Of a stretch of DNA of 64,000 nt, positions 1 through 8,057 are shown in pieces. Origin of the DNA: Bradyrhizobium mercantei (lineage in GTDB: Bacteria > Pseudomonadota > Alphaproteobacteria > Rhizobiales > Xanthobacteraceae); assembly GCF_001982635.1 (NCBI RefSeq), contig NZ_MKFI01000002.1, forward strand, positions 495,964 through 559,963, read 5' to 3'. How positions within the stretch are numbered: position 1 is the stretch's first letter; every line of letters starts with the position of its first letter. The notes beneath the pieces are model-generated. The model had not been told where the DNA came from and searched no databases. It was given only the letters and a program-made list of their open reading frames with translations. The position numbers and the translations under genes were made by a program.

Positions 1-384
1 CTCGCGGACCTTCTTGAGGAAGGCCGGCGACGAGATCTCGTCCTCGCCGCGCGCCTTGCGCTGGGCGTTGAGTGCCGCATGCAGGAAATTCCAGGTGGTG
101 ACGCCGGGGATTTCGACCGGATACTGGAACGCCAGGAACACGCCCTTGGCGGCGCGCTCGTTCGGCTCCATCTCCAGGAGATCCTCGCCCCTGAACAGGA
201 TCTGGCCGCCGGTGACTTCATAGCCCGGCTTGCCTGCGATGACGTGGGAGAGCGTCGACTTGCCGGAGCCGTTCGGCCCCATGATCGCGTGCACCTGGCC
301 CGGGTTCACCGTAAGCGACAGCCCGTGGAGGATCTCGCGCTCCTCGACACGAACCTGCAGATCTTTCACTTCAAGCAAAGACAT
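1..384 (-). CDS. sufC: SufC, Fe-S assembly ATPase (partial, runs off left edge)
   Basis: This is the cytosolic ABC-type ATPase of the SufBCD scaffold, which drives iron-sulfur cluster assembly. The first 128 residues are visible. They start MSLLEVKDLQVRVEE and contain a Walker A motif GPNGSGKST near residues 36-44 and a Q-loop region FLAFQYP. The signature motif, Walker B and C-terminus lie beyond base 1. The gene follows sufB by 57 bases on the same strand, the usual sufBC order. Identification is firm; only the missing C-terminus is unknown. Confidence 0.95.
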   Translation of the reverse strand, partial: MSLLEVKDLQVRVEEREILHGLSLTVNPGQVHAIMGPNGSGKSTLSHVIAGKPGYEVTGGQILFRGEDLLEMEPNERAAKGVFLAFQYPVEIPGVTTWNFLHAALNAQRKARGEDEISSPAFLKKVRE

Positions 385-441
385 CTGATTTTTCCTGAAC
401 ATCATCCACGAGGCGCGTCAGCCGCGCCACAGCGGGATGGA

Positions 442-1938
442 TTAGCCAACCGAACCTTCAAGGCTGATCGAGATCAGCTTCTGCGCTTCCACCGCGAACT
501 CCATCGGCAGTTGCTGCAGTACGTCCTTCACGAAACCGTTGACGACGAGGCCGACGGCTTCTTCCTGTGAGAGCCCGCGCTGGATGCAGTAGAACAGCAC
601 GTCCTCGGAAATCTTCGACGTCGTCGCTTCATGCTCGAACGTCGCCGAGGAATTCTTGGCCTCGACATAGGGCACGGTGTGCGCGCCGCATTTGTCGCCG
701 ATCAGAAGCGAGTCGCAGGCGGTGTAGTTGCGGGCGCCGGTGGCCTTGCGATGGGCGCTGACGAGGCCGCGATAGGTGTTCTGCGACTTGCCGGCGGCGA
801 TGCCCTTGGAGATGATCCGGCTCGACGTGTTCTTGCCGAGGTGGATCATCTTGGTGCCGCTATCGACCTGCTGGAAGCCGTTCGAGATCGCGATCGAGTA
901 GAACTCGCCGCTCGAATTGTCGCCGCGCAGGATGCAGCTCGGATATTTCCAGGTGATCGCCGAACCGGTCTCGACCTGGGTCCAGGAGATCTTGGAATTC
1001 CGGCCGCGGCAGTCGCCACGCTTGGTGACGAAATTGTAGATGCCGCCCTTGCCCTCGGAGTTGCCGGGGTACCAGTTCTGCACCGTCGAATACTTGATCT
1101 CGGCGTCATCGAGCGTGACGAGCTCGACCACCGCGGCATGCAGCTGGTTCTCGTCGCGCTGCGGCGCGGTGCAGCCTTCGAGATAGGAGACGTAGGAGCC
1201 CTTATCGGCGATGATCAGCGTGCGCTCGAACTGGCCGGTGTTGCGCTCGTTGATGCGGAAATAGGTCGACAGCTCCATCGGGCAGCGCACGCCCGGCGGC
1301 ACGTAGACGAACGAGCCGTCGGAGAACACCGCCGAATTCAGCGTCGCGAAATAGTTGTCCGAGGTCGGCACCACGGTGCCGAGATATTTCTGCACCAGAT
1401 CGGGATGCTCGCGGATCGCCTCCGAGATCGGCATGAAGATCACGCCGGCCGCCTTCAGCTCCTTCTGGAACGTGGTCGCAACCGAGACCGAGTCGAACAC
1501 GGCGTCGACCGCGATCTTGCGGTTCGGCGTCTGCTCGCCACCGGGCGGCGGCTCGACGCCCTCGAGGATCGCGACCTCGCGCAGGGGAATGCCGAGCTTC
1601 TCGTAGGTCTTGAGGATTTCCGGATCGATCTCGTCGATCGAGGACAGCGTCTTCTTCGGCTTCGGCGCCGCGTAGTAATAGATGTCCTGATAGTCGATCT
1701 TCGGATAGTCGACGCGCGCCCAGGTCGGCTCGGTCATGGTCAGCCAGCGGCGATACGCCTCCAGGCGCCATTCCAGCATCCAGGCCGGTTCATTCTTCTT
1801 TGCTGAGATGAAGCGGACGGTGTCTTCCGACAGCCCCTTCGGGGCCTTGTCGGACTCGATCAGCGTCTCAAACCCATATCGATACTGGTCGACGTCGATG
1901 CGCCGGACGCGCTCGACCGTCTCTTGTACAGCAGGCAT
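442..1938 (-). CDS. sufB: SufB, Fe-S cluster scaffold subunit
   Basis: SufB is a core subunit of the SufBC2D scaffold, on which iron and persulfide sulfur are assembled before transfer to apoproteins. The protein is 498 residues, the normal family length. The conserved C-terminal part is intact: Cys408 (first Cys of [13 protein letters not shown], equivalent to E. coli Cys405) and Glu437 in FEHEATTS (equivalent to Glu434). The start is supported by a strong GGAGG seven bases upstream of the ATG. The 94 bases between it and the upstream desulfurase gene can hold a separate promoter, and an Irr-box-like sequence overlaps the desulfurase stop. It is followed by sufC. Confidence 0.96.
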   Translation of the reverse strand: MPAVQETVERVRRIDVDQYRYGFETLIESDKAPKGLSEDTVRFISAKKNEPAWMLEWRLEAYRRWLTMTEPTWARVDYPKIDYQDIYYYAAPKPKKTLSSIDEIDPEILKTYEKLGIPLREVAILEGVEPPPGGEQTPNRKIAVDAVFDSVSVATTFQKELKAAGVIFMPISEAIREHPDLVQKYLGTVVPTSDNYFATLNSAVFSDGSFVYVPPGVRCPMELSTYFRINERNTGQFERTLIIADKGSYVSYLEGCTAPQRDENQLHAAVVELVTLDDAEIKYSTVQNWYPGNSEGKGGIYNFVTKRGDCRGRNSKISWTQVETGSAITWKYPSCILRGDNSSGEFYSIAISNGFQQVDSGTKMIHLGKNTSSRIISKGIAAGKSQNTYRGLVSAHRKATGARNYTACDSLLIGDKCGAHTVPYVEAKNSSATFEHEATTSKISEDVLFYCIQRGLSQEEAVGLVVNGFVKDVLQQLPMEFAVEAQKLISISLEGSVG

Positions 1939-2021
1939 TCAATCCTCCGCTCGCGGTTTCAAGGACCGCGGTGGATCTCAAGTTCCGAAAATCTCTTACG
2001 ATGCTTTGACGATGAAATCCG

Positions 2022-2038
2022 CTTAGAACAGTTCAAGC
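2022..2038 (-). promoter_or_regulatory. Possible Irr (ICE-type) iron box upstream of sufB
   Basis: The plus strand reads CTTAGAACAGTTCAAGC, an imperfect match to the ICE motif TTTAGAA-N3-TTCTAAA bound by Irr in Rhizobiales. The left half matches 6 of 7 positions and the right half 4 of 7. It lies 84 bases upstream of the sufB start and overlaps the stop codon of the desulfurase gene. Suf genes are predicted Irr/RirA targets in this order. The match is imperfect, so the assignment is tentative. Confidence 0.35.
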
Positions 2039-3190
2039 TGTGTTTCGTCGTTCCCCCTTAACTAAGGTATCGGCGAGCTTTCGCCAAGCCTTGAGGGCCA
2101 AATCCACGTCTGTCTCCGTGGTAGACCAGCCAAGACTGAGCCGCACCGCTCCCTGGGACACCTCTGAACGGTATCCCATTGCCTCCAACACGTGGGATGG
2201 CTGGACTTTGCCCGACGAGCAGGCGGAGCCGGACGAGACTGCGATTCCCCCCAGATCGAACCCGATCACCGCCGTTTCGGCCTTCATCCCCGGCGCGCCG
2301 AACAAAACGGTATTTGGCAACCGCTTCACATCATCGGAGAACACCAGTACGTCGGGCGTCTGCCGGAGACCATGCTCGAGCCGGTCGCGCAGCCCTCGGA
2401 CGCGGGCGGCGTCGGCCTTCAGCGCCAGCATCGCGGCCTTCGCGGCCGCACCAAAGCCTGCGATCCCCACGACGTTCTCGGTCCCTGCCCGCCGCCCGAG
2501 CTCCTGCCCGCCGCCACGCAGCAATGCCTCCAGCCCCTCGACGCCTTCGGCAAGCACCAGCGCGCCGACACCCTTCGGCCCGCCGATCTTGTGCGCCGAC
2601 AGCGTCACCAGGTCAGCCCGGGTCGAGGCGAGATCGAACGGGATCTTGCCGAACGCCTGGATCGCATCGACATGCAGCAGGCCACCGGCCGCGTGGACGA
2701 TCTCGGCAACGTCAGCCACAGGCTGAATGGCCCCGGTCTCGTTGTTCGCCAGCATCACCGAGACCAGCGCGGGCGGACCGTCCGCGAGCAGCGCGCGCAG
2801 ATGATCGAGATTGATCACCCCCGCGCGCGTGACATTGATGGCGCCGATCGCTTCACGCGAAAACCGTCCGCCCGCGAGGACCGACGGATGTTCGATCGCG
2901 GACGCCAGCAGCCGCTGCACCGGCGCGCCCGCGCCGCGGTGCAGTCCCGGCGTCAATGCGAGCGCATTGGCCTCGGTCCCGCCGGAGAGAAAGACGACGT
3001 CCTGCGGCCGGCCGCCGACCGCCTTCGCCACCGCGTTGCGGGCATCCTCGACCAGCCGGCGCGCGCGACGTCCCTCGCTGTGCACAGAAGACGGGTTGCC
3101 GCTCAGTTCCCACGCCGCGGCCATCGCCGCCTTCGCCTCCTGGCGAAGCGGCGTGGTGGCATTCCAGTCGAGATAGACGCGATCGGCCAT
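2033..3190 (-). CDS. Cysteine desulfurase (NifS/IscS family)
   Basis: A PLP enzyme that removes sulfur from cysteine and passes it as persulfide to Fe-S assembly, here presumably to SufB. From the ATG at 3190 it is 385 residues and begins MADRVYLDWNATTP, the typical family N-terminus. A GTG seven codons upstream (3211) is also possible. The PLP lysine is Lys201 in SAHKIGGPKG, and the persulfide cysteine is Cys324 in SSGSACSSGK. The loop resembles NifS/IscS (group I) rather than SufS. It is the first gene of the visible suf cluster, with 94 bases before sufB. Whether a SufS paralogue follows cannot be seen. Confidence 0.92.
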   Translation of the reverse strand: MADRVYLDWNATTPLRQEAKAAMAAAWELSGNPSSVHSEGRRARRLVEDARNAVAKAVGGRPQDVVFLSGGTEANALALTPGLHRGAGAPVQRLLASAIEHPSVLAGGRFSREAIGAINVTRAGVINLDHLRALLADGPPALVSVMLANNETGAIQPVADVAEIVHAAGGLLHVDAIQAFGKIPFDLASTRADLVTLSAHKIGGPKGVGALVLAEGVEGLEALLRGGGQELGRRAGTENVVGIAGFGAAAKAAMLALKADAARVRGLRDRLEHGLRQTPDVLVFSDDVKRLPNTVLFGAPGMKAETAVIGFDLGGIAVSSGSACSSGKVQPSHVLEAMGYRSEVSQGAVRLSLGWSTTETDVDLALKAWRKLADTLVKGERRNTA

Positions 3191-3647
3191 CGAGCTTGTC
3201 CGCCGCACCACCGTGGTTGCGGCCTCACTGCGACATAACGACAGTCGGGCACCGAGACCAGATCAGAGTCGCCGGCGTGCGGGATTTTTCATGCGCGCCG
3301 GAGTTTTGTCATGTTGCCAGGCAAGACATTCGCGGCGCCGTGCGCGCGATAGTATTGTGACGAAGCAAAACTTCAGGTAGCCGGCGAACAATTCGGCGTG
3401 TTGATCCGGATCGCCGCCGACGCGCGGGCAGCGCGCGTGTCACAGAGCGGATTAGCCTCTGCCAAGCGGCACAATTTCCTTGATTTTTGCCCCTTGCGTC
3501 ATGCTAGAAGGCCCAACAGCGTGCCGCCCCGCGGTACCTGCGCCGATTTCACATGAGCCGCCCTGTTCGCGCCCCGTCGCTGAAGATGGCTCCAACCGGT
3601 TGATTGATCGACGTCAATCAAGGGAACGCGTCAATCAAGGGAACACA
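3191..3647. other. Divergent intergenic region, no gene seen
   Basis: These 457 bases separate the minus-strand desulfurase from the plus-strand hydrolase. No open frame here has a convincing ribosome binding site or family signature. The only clear structure is the palindrome and tandem repeat at 3600-3644, next to the hydrolase start. Both genes presumably draw their promoters from here. Confidence 0.6.
3600..3644 (+). promoter_or_regulatory. CRP/FNR-like palindrome merging into a duplicated ribosome binding site
   Basis: Bases 3600-3621 form an inverted repeat, TTGATTGA, six bases, TCAATCAA. Its core at 3604-3617 is TTGA-N6-TCAA, the half-site arrangement of FNR/FixK boxes. The right half is part of a 16-base direct repeat (CGTCAATCAAGGGAAC at 3612-3627 and 3629-3644), so the AAGGGA ribosome binding sequence also occurs twice before the ATG at 3648. 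The box is too close to the start codon for a standard class II activator site, so repression or chance is possible. Confidence 0.45.
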
Positions 3648-4295
3648 ATGCCTGAAGTGATTTTCACCGGCCCTGCTGGCCGTCTCGAGGGCCGCTATCA
3701 TCCGGCCAAGCAGAAGAACGCGCCGATTGCGATGATCCTGCATCCGCATCCGCAGTTCCACGGCACGATGAATCACCAGATCGTCTATCAGTGCTACTAC
3801 GCCTTCGCGCATCGCGGCTTCTCCGTGCTGCGCTTCAACTTCCGTGGCGTCGGCCGCAGCCAGGGCTCGTTCGATCACGGCACCGGCGAATTGTCCGATG
3901 CGGCGAGCGCGCTCGACTGGGCGCAGGCGATCAACCCGGAGGCGCGCGCCTGCTGGGTCGCGGGCTTCTCGTTCGGCGCATGGATCGGCATGCAGCTCCT
4001 GATGCGCCGGCCGGAGGTCGAGGGCTTCATCTCGATCGCGCCGCCCGCCAATCTCTACGACTTCTCGTTCCTCGCGCCCTGCCCGTCCTCTGGCCTGATC
4101 GTGCACGGCGACAAGGATGCCGTGGTGCCGCCCAAGGACGTCAACACGCTGGTCGAGAAGCTGAAGACGCAGAAGGGCATCGTGATCGACCAGCAGGTCA
4201 TCCCCGGCGCCAACCACTTCTTCGACGGCAAGCTCGAGCCGCTGATGGAGACGGTGACCGGCTATCTCGACATGCGTCTCGCCAACGTGCGGTGA
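3648..4295 (+). CDS. Small alpha/beta hydrolase (COG2945-like)
   Basis: A 215-residue cytosolic alpha/beta hydrolase of the short, lid-less type. The oxyanion region is HPHPQFHGTM (residues 32-41). The nucleophile elbow is GFSFG with Ser108. The likely acid is Asp155 or Asp157 in HGDKDAVV, and the catalytic His is His190 in GANHFF. The substrate is unknown for this family. The start at 3648 is preferred over upstream options because AAGGGA precedes it and the fold begins immediately. It stands alone on the plus strand; the gene downstream is convergent. Confidence 0.88.
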   Translation: MPEVIFTGPAGRLEGRYHPAKQKNAPIAMILHPHPQFHGTMNHQIVYQCYYAFAHRGFSVLRFNFRGVGRSQGSFDHGTGELSDAASALDWAQAINPEARACWVAGFSFGAWIGMQLLMRRPEVEGFISIAPPANLYDFSFLAPCPSSGLIVHGDKDAVVPPKDVNTLVEKLKTQKGIVIDQQVIPGANHFFDGKLEPLMETVTGYLDMRLANVR

Positions 4296-4304
4296 CGCCC
4301 TGCC

Positions 4305-4391
4305 GTAGCCCGCATGAGCGCAGCGACATGCGGGACTGCTTGCGCCACAATTTGGGTCGGCCCCGGATATCGCTTCGCTCATCCGGGCTAC
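4305..4391. repeat. Inverted-repeat element between convergent genes
   Basis: The left arm (4305-4334, beginning GTAGCCCGCATGAGCGCAGC) and right arm (4361-4391, ending TCATCCGGGCTAC) are near-perfect reverse complements, about 30 bases each, around a 26-base spacer. The arrangement looks like a dispersed palindromic (REP/MITE-like) element. Lying between convergent hydrolase and sugE, it may also act as a two-way terminator. Confidence 0.75.
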
Positions 4392-4398
4392 GCATCCC

Positions 4399-4728
4399 CT
4401 ACTCCGGCGCGAACTTCAACGCGGCGATGCCGACCAGCACGAGCGCGATCCCGGCGACCTTCATCGGGTTCAGCGCTTCGTTGAACAGCAGCACGCCCAT
4501 GGTCAGCGTGCCGACCGCGCCGATGCCGGTCCATACCGTGTAGGCGACGCCGACGCCGAGCACCTGCAGCGCGCGCCCGAGCAGGAACACGAAGGCGGCA
4601 AGCAGCAGCAGCGAGACCAGCGTCCAGCCGAGCCGGGTATAGCCCTCGGCATATTTCATCGAGACCGCCCAGCCGACGTCGAGAAGACCGGCGACGACGA
4701 GCGCGATCCAGGCAATGGAATGCGACAT
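4399..4728 (-). CDS. sugE: SMR family transporter, SugE/Gdx-like, with Glu-to-Asp at the ion site
   Basis: A 109-residue, four-helix inner-membrane exporter of the small multidrug resistance family. SugE/Gdx members are guanidinium/H+ antiporters. WTGIGAVGTL and NPMKVAGIAL match SugE well. The membrane-embedded glutamate of helix 1 (SugE Glu13, EmrE Glu14) is replaced: the sequence reads AGLLDVGWAVSMKY with Asp17 (codon GAC). The gene begins three bases after the GST stop, so the two are co-transcribed. I see no guanidine riboswitch upstream. Specificity could differ from classical Gdx. Confidence 0.85.
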   Translation of the reverse strand: MSHSIAWIALVVAGLLDVGWAVSMKYAEGYTRLGWTLVSLLLLAAFVFLLGRALQVLGVGVAYTVWTGIGAVGTLTMGVLLFNEALNPMKVAGIALVLVGIAALKFAPE

Positions 4729-4731
4729 GGC

Positions 4732-5409
4732 TTAGGCGGCAAGCTTCAGCATGTGCGCGCGGTGGCCGACCAGGAACGCGTGCAGCAGCGCGGGATAGTC
4801 GGGCGAGACCGCACTGCGCACGCTCGGCCGCTGCGCCAGCGCGCTGCGCCATGCGCGAAGCTTCGGCGTGTGGGTAAACACCGCGAGATCGGTCAGCTGG
4901 TCGAACAGATCGAAATAGCGGAAGATCGGTGCGAACACCGCATCCACCAGGCTGAATGTGTCGCCGGCAAAGAACCGACCCGCGCCGAGTGCGGCCTCGA
5001 CGCGCGCGAATTTTGCCGCGACTGCCTGCCGCTTGCTCTCGAAGGCCGCGGCATCGGTCGCGGTCTCGAGGCCCCAGAGGTCGCCGAGAATGGCCGAGCC
5101 GAACTCCATCCAGGCGCGATGCTCGGCGCGGATCAGCGCGTCCTGCGGATGCAGCTTGGCGCCGGCTTGCGTCTCCTCGATGTACTCGCAGATCACGTTG
5201 CTCTCGAACAGCGCGATCTCCTTGCCGTCGTCGCGGGTCACGACCAGCACCGGCACCTTGCCGAGCGGCGAGATCTTCAGGAACCAGTCCGGCTTGTTGG
5301 CGAGATCGATGTCGATCCGCTCGAACGGAACGCCCTTCTCGTGCAGCGCGATCACCGCGCGTTGCACATAGGGACAGAGCTTGTGGCTGATCAGCTTCAG
5401 GGCGGCCAT
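4732..5409 (-). CDS. Glutathione S-transferase family protein
   Basis: A 225-residue two-domain GST. The N-terminal thioredoxin-fold domain (about residues 1-80) has a CPYVQR motif with Cys12, as in omega/lambda-like cysteine GSTs, which favour thiol transfer or dehydroascorbate-type reactions over conjugation. SPLGKVPVL and the ESNVICEYIEE segment form the glutathione site. A helical C-terminal domain follows. The ATG at 5409 is preferred over 5427 because GAGG precedes it. It is first in a two-gene operon with sugE, behind a promoter holding three palindromic sites. Confidence 0.88.
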   Translation of the reverse strand: MAALKLISHKLCPYVQRAVIALHEKGVPFERIDIDLANKPDWFLKISPLGKVPVLVVTRDDGKEIALFESNVICEYIEETQAGAKLHPQDALIRAEHRAWMEFGSAILGDLWGLETATDAAAFESKRQAVAAKFARVEAALGAGRFFAGDTFSLVDAVFAPIFRYFDLFDQLTDLAVFTHTPKLRAWRSALAQRPSVRSAVSPDYPALLHAFLVGHRAHMLKLAA

Positions 5410-5426
5410 GACGAACCTCGCGTTCA

Positions 5427-5489
5427 ATGCAACTGCATCGAATTAAATTCAGCTGCATGGATCTGTCAAGGTAGATGCATTTGCATCTA
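5427..5489 (-). promoter_or_regulatory. GST-sugE promoter with three ATGCA-N2-TGCAT operators
   Basis: Read on the minus strand, TTGACA (5464-5469) and TTTAAT (5442-5447) with a 16-base spacer form a strong sigma70-type promoter. Three related palindromes surround it. One is the perfect TAGATGCA-N2-TGCATCTA at 5472-5489, just upstream of the -35. One is a near copy at 5447-5458 (one mismatch) inside the spacer. One is ATGCA-N2-TGCAT at 5427-5438, after the -10. This is the layout of a tightly repressed promoter. The regulator is not encoded next to it; MarR-type proteins often use such sites. Confidence 0.7.
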
Positions 5490-5491
5490 AA

Positions 5492-6595
5492 TCACGGTCG
5501 CGCGATGATGCCCCCGGTCATCGGGATCGGCACCCCCGTGGTGGCGGGGTAGCTCAGCGGCAGGCCTTTCATGCCGCGCGCGGCGAGGAAGCCGAACGCC
5601 TGCGCCTCGATCGCATCCGCCGCCCAGCCGAGCGCCTCGGCGGGCTCGACGGTTGCCGGCGCCAGCCGCGCGCGCAGCATCCGCAGCATCGTGAGGTTGG
5701 AGGCGCCGCCGCCGCAGATGATCCAGCTCTTCGGCCGTTTCGGCAGCAGCGGCACGACGCGGGCGATCGCGGCCGCGGTGAACGCGGTCAGCGTCGCGGC
5801 GCCGTCGGCCGGCGCCACCGCGCCGAGCTTGAGGCTTGCGAAGTCGTTGCGGTCGAGCGATTTCGGCGGTGGAGCCGAGAAGAACGGCAGCCTCAGGGCC
5901 TGTGCGATCCAGGCCTCGTCGGCCTTGCCCAGCGCGGCGAACCGTCCCTCGGTGTCGAACGGCTGGTGCATCTGGCGGAACATGAAGTCGTCGAGCAGCG
6001 CGTTGCCCGGCCCGGTGTCGCAGGCGATCAGCGTGTCGGTGCCGTCGATATAGGTGATGTTGGAGACGCCGCCGATATTGACCACGACGATCGGCCCCTC
6101 GCGGTTCAGCGATTGCGCCAGCGCGCGGTGGTAGACCGGCACGAACGGCGCGCCCTGCCCGCCGGCCTCGACATCGGCGGCGCGGAAATCGTGCATCACC
6201 GGAATGTGGATCGCCTTGGCGAGCGCCAGGGCGTCGCCGATCTGCACCGTCAGCTTCCGCTCGGGGCGATGCAGCACGGTCTGGCCATGGAACCCGACGA
6301 TGTCGATCTCCTGGGCGGCGATCCGGTGCTGCGCCGCAAAGCTGGCGACCGCCTCGGCATGGGCTGTGGTGACCGCCTGCTCGGCCTGCCGCAAGATCCC
6401 CGGCCGGGCGTCGCGCTGCGACAGGTGAACCGCCTCCGTCAGCGCCTGGCGCAGCAGGCTGCGCTCGCCGTCGGTATAGGGTCGATAGCCGGATGGTCCG
6501 AAGGCCTTGATCTGGCGGCCATCGGTCTCGATCAGTGCCACGTCGACCCCGTCGAGCGAGGTGCCGCTCATCAGACCGAGTGCCGTTAACATCAT
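5492..6595 (-). CDS. anmK: Anhydro-N-acetylmuramic acid kinase
   Basis: AnmK opens and phosphorylates anhydro-MurNAc released from the cell wall, giving MurNAc-6-phosphate for peptidoglycan recycling. The protein has 367 residues, a normal length. The ASKHA-fold phosphate motif GLMSGTSLDGVD lies at the N-terminus, VVVNIGGVSNITY and CDTGPGNALLDD are in the middle, and the WIICGGGASN adenosine loop is near the C-terminus. It is divergent from tyrS. The GST promoter begins two bases after its stop. Confidence 0.96.
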   Translation of the reverse strand: MMLTALGLMSGTSLDGVDVALIETDGRQIKAFGPSGYRPYTDGERSLLRQALTEAVHLSQRDARPGILRQAEQAVTTAHAEAVASFAAQHRIAAQEIDIVGFHGQTVLHRPERKLTVQIGDALALAKAIHIPVMHDFRAADVEAGGQGAPFVPVYHRALAQSLNREGPIVVVNIGGVSNITYIDGTDTLIACDTGPGNALLDDFMFRQMHQPFDTEGRFAALGKADEAWIAQALRLPFFSAPPPKSLDRNDFASLKLGAVAPADGAATLTAFTAAAIARVVPLLPKRPKSWIICGGGASNLTMLRMLRARLAPATVEPAEALGWAADAIEAQAFGFLAARGMKGLPLSYPATTGVPIPMTGGIIARP

Positions 6596-6624
6596 CTTGG
6601 AAGCGCCCCAGCCGGGAACCCCCG

Positions 6625-6653
6625 GCTTGTCTCAAACAAGTACATCCTATAAT
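6625..6653 (+). promoter_or_regulatory. Putative tyrS promoter
   Basis: An exact TATAAT is found at 6648-6653. Upstream, GCTTGT (6625-6630, 17-base spacer) or TTGTCT (6627-6632, 15-base spacer) could serve as a weak -35. The leader to the tyrS ATG would be about 90 bases. No T-box structure is evident. Confidence 0.5.
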
Positions 6654-6747
6654 GCCACTGCGCGTCCGCCTGCGGCAGCCTCAAGCATCAAGGTTCCGCA
6701 AATAGATGCAAAAACCGTAAAACAAGAATGATCTGGCTCGCCGACAA

Positions 6748-8001
6748 ATGACTGCATTTAAATCGGATTTCCTGAACACTCTACAGGAACGCGGCTTCGT
6801 CCACCAGTGCTCCGATTTCGAGGGCCTCGACGCGCTCGCGGCGAAGGGCGAGGCCACCGCCTATGTCGGCTATGACTGCACCGCGCCGTCGCTCCACATC
6901 GGCAATTTCCTGACCATGATGATGCTGTACTGGCTGCAGCAGAGCGGCAACAAGCCGATCACGCTGATGGGCGGCGGAACCACGATGGTCGGCGACCCCT
7001 CGGGCAAGGACGAGACGCGCGCGATGCGCACGGTGGCGGAGATCGAAGCCAACAAGGCCTCGATCCGCGGCGTGTTCGCCAAGGTGCTGCGCTATGGCGA
7101 CGGGCATTCCGACGCCATCATGCTCGACAACGCCGAGTGGCTGACCAAATTGAACTGGATCGAGATGCTGCGCGACATCGGCCGGCACTTCTCGGTCAAC
7201 CGCATGCTGACGATGGATTCGGTGCGACTCCGGCTCGAGCGCGAGCAGGAGATGAGCTTCATCGAGTTCAACTACATGGTCTGCCAGGCCTACGACTTCG
7301 TCGAGCTGTCGCGCCGCGCCGGCTGCCGGTTGCAGATGGGCGGCTCCGACCAGTGGGGCAACATCGTCAACGGCGTCGATCTCGGCCGCCGCATGGGCTC
7401 GCCGCAATTGTTCGCGCTGACCACGCCGCTGCTCACCACCGCCTCGGGCGACAAGATGGGCAAGACCGCGAAGGGTGCGGTGTGGCTCAACGCCGACCAG
7501 TTCTCGCCCTACGACTTCTGGCAGTACTGGCGCAATGTCGAGGACGCCGACGTCGTCAAGTTCCTCAAGCTGTTCACCATCCTGCCGATGAGCGAGATCA
7601 ACAAGCTCGCGGCGCTGGCCGGCGGCGAGATCAACGAAGCCAAGAAGGTGCTGGCGACCGAGGCGACTGCCCTGCTCCACGGCCGCGACGCGGCCGTTGA
7701 GGCCGCCGAGACCGCGCGCCGCACCTTCGAGGAAGGTGCGCTGGCCGAAACCTTGCCGACCGTAGAAATTCCGCGCGGCGAATTTGAAGCCGGCGTCGGC
7801 GTGCTGGCTGCCTTCGTCAAGGCCGAGCTCGTCGCCTCCAACGGCGAAGCGCGCCGGCAGATCAAGGGCGGCGGCCTGCGCGTCAACGATGCTGCCGTCA
7901 CCGACGAGAAGATGCTGCTGACACCGGCCAATCTCACGCCCGAAGGCGTGGTGAAGCTGTCGCTCGGCAAGAAGCGTCACGTGCTGCTGAAGCCTGCATA
8001 G
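6748..8001 (+). CDS. tyrS: Tyrosyl-tRNA synthetase
   Basis: A class I aminoacyl-tRNA synthetase charging tRNA-Tyr in the cytosol. It has 417 residues. The catalytic domain carries HIGN at residues 50-53 and the KMSKS-type loop KMGKT at 236-240. The tyrosine pocket motif GGSDQWGNI is at about 198-206. A C-terminal S4 RNA-binding domain follows (about 350-417). No strong Shine-Dalgarno precedes the ATG, but upstream ATGs are out of frame. It is divergent from anmK and followed by an MFS gene 56 bases later. Confidence 0.97.
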   Translation: MTAFKSDFLNTLQERGFVHQCSDFEGLDALAAKGEATAYVGYDCTAPSLHIGNFLTMMMLYWLQQSGNKPITLMGGGTTMVGDPSGKDETRAMRTVAEIEANKASIRGVFAKVLRYGDGHSDAIMLDNAEWLTKLNWIEMLRDIGRHFSVNRMLTMDSVRLRLEREQEMSFIEFNYMVCQAYDFVELSRRAGCRLQMGGSDQWGNIVNGVDLGRRMGSPQLFALTTPLLTTASGDKMGKTAKGAVWLNADQFSPYDFWQYWRNVEDADVVKFLKLFTILPMSEINKLAALAGGEINEAKKVLATEATALLHGRDAAVEAAETARRTFEEGALAETLPTVEIPRGEFEAGVGVLAAFVKAELVASNGEARRQIKGGGLRVNDAAVTDEKMLLTPANLTPEGVVKLSLGKKRHVLLKPA

Positions 8002-8057
8002 GCGCATTCGCATTTGTCGGTTGCAGGGGGTACCGAAAGCGCGCTCCCATCTTTCCG

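Noticed and set aside
4399..5491. Guanidine riboswitch for the sugE gene
   Set aside because: The gene is second in an operon three bases after GST, and the 82-base leader of GST is filled by promoter and operator sequence with no riboswitch-like conserved core.
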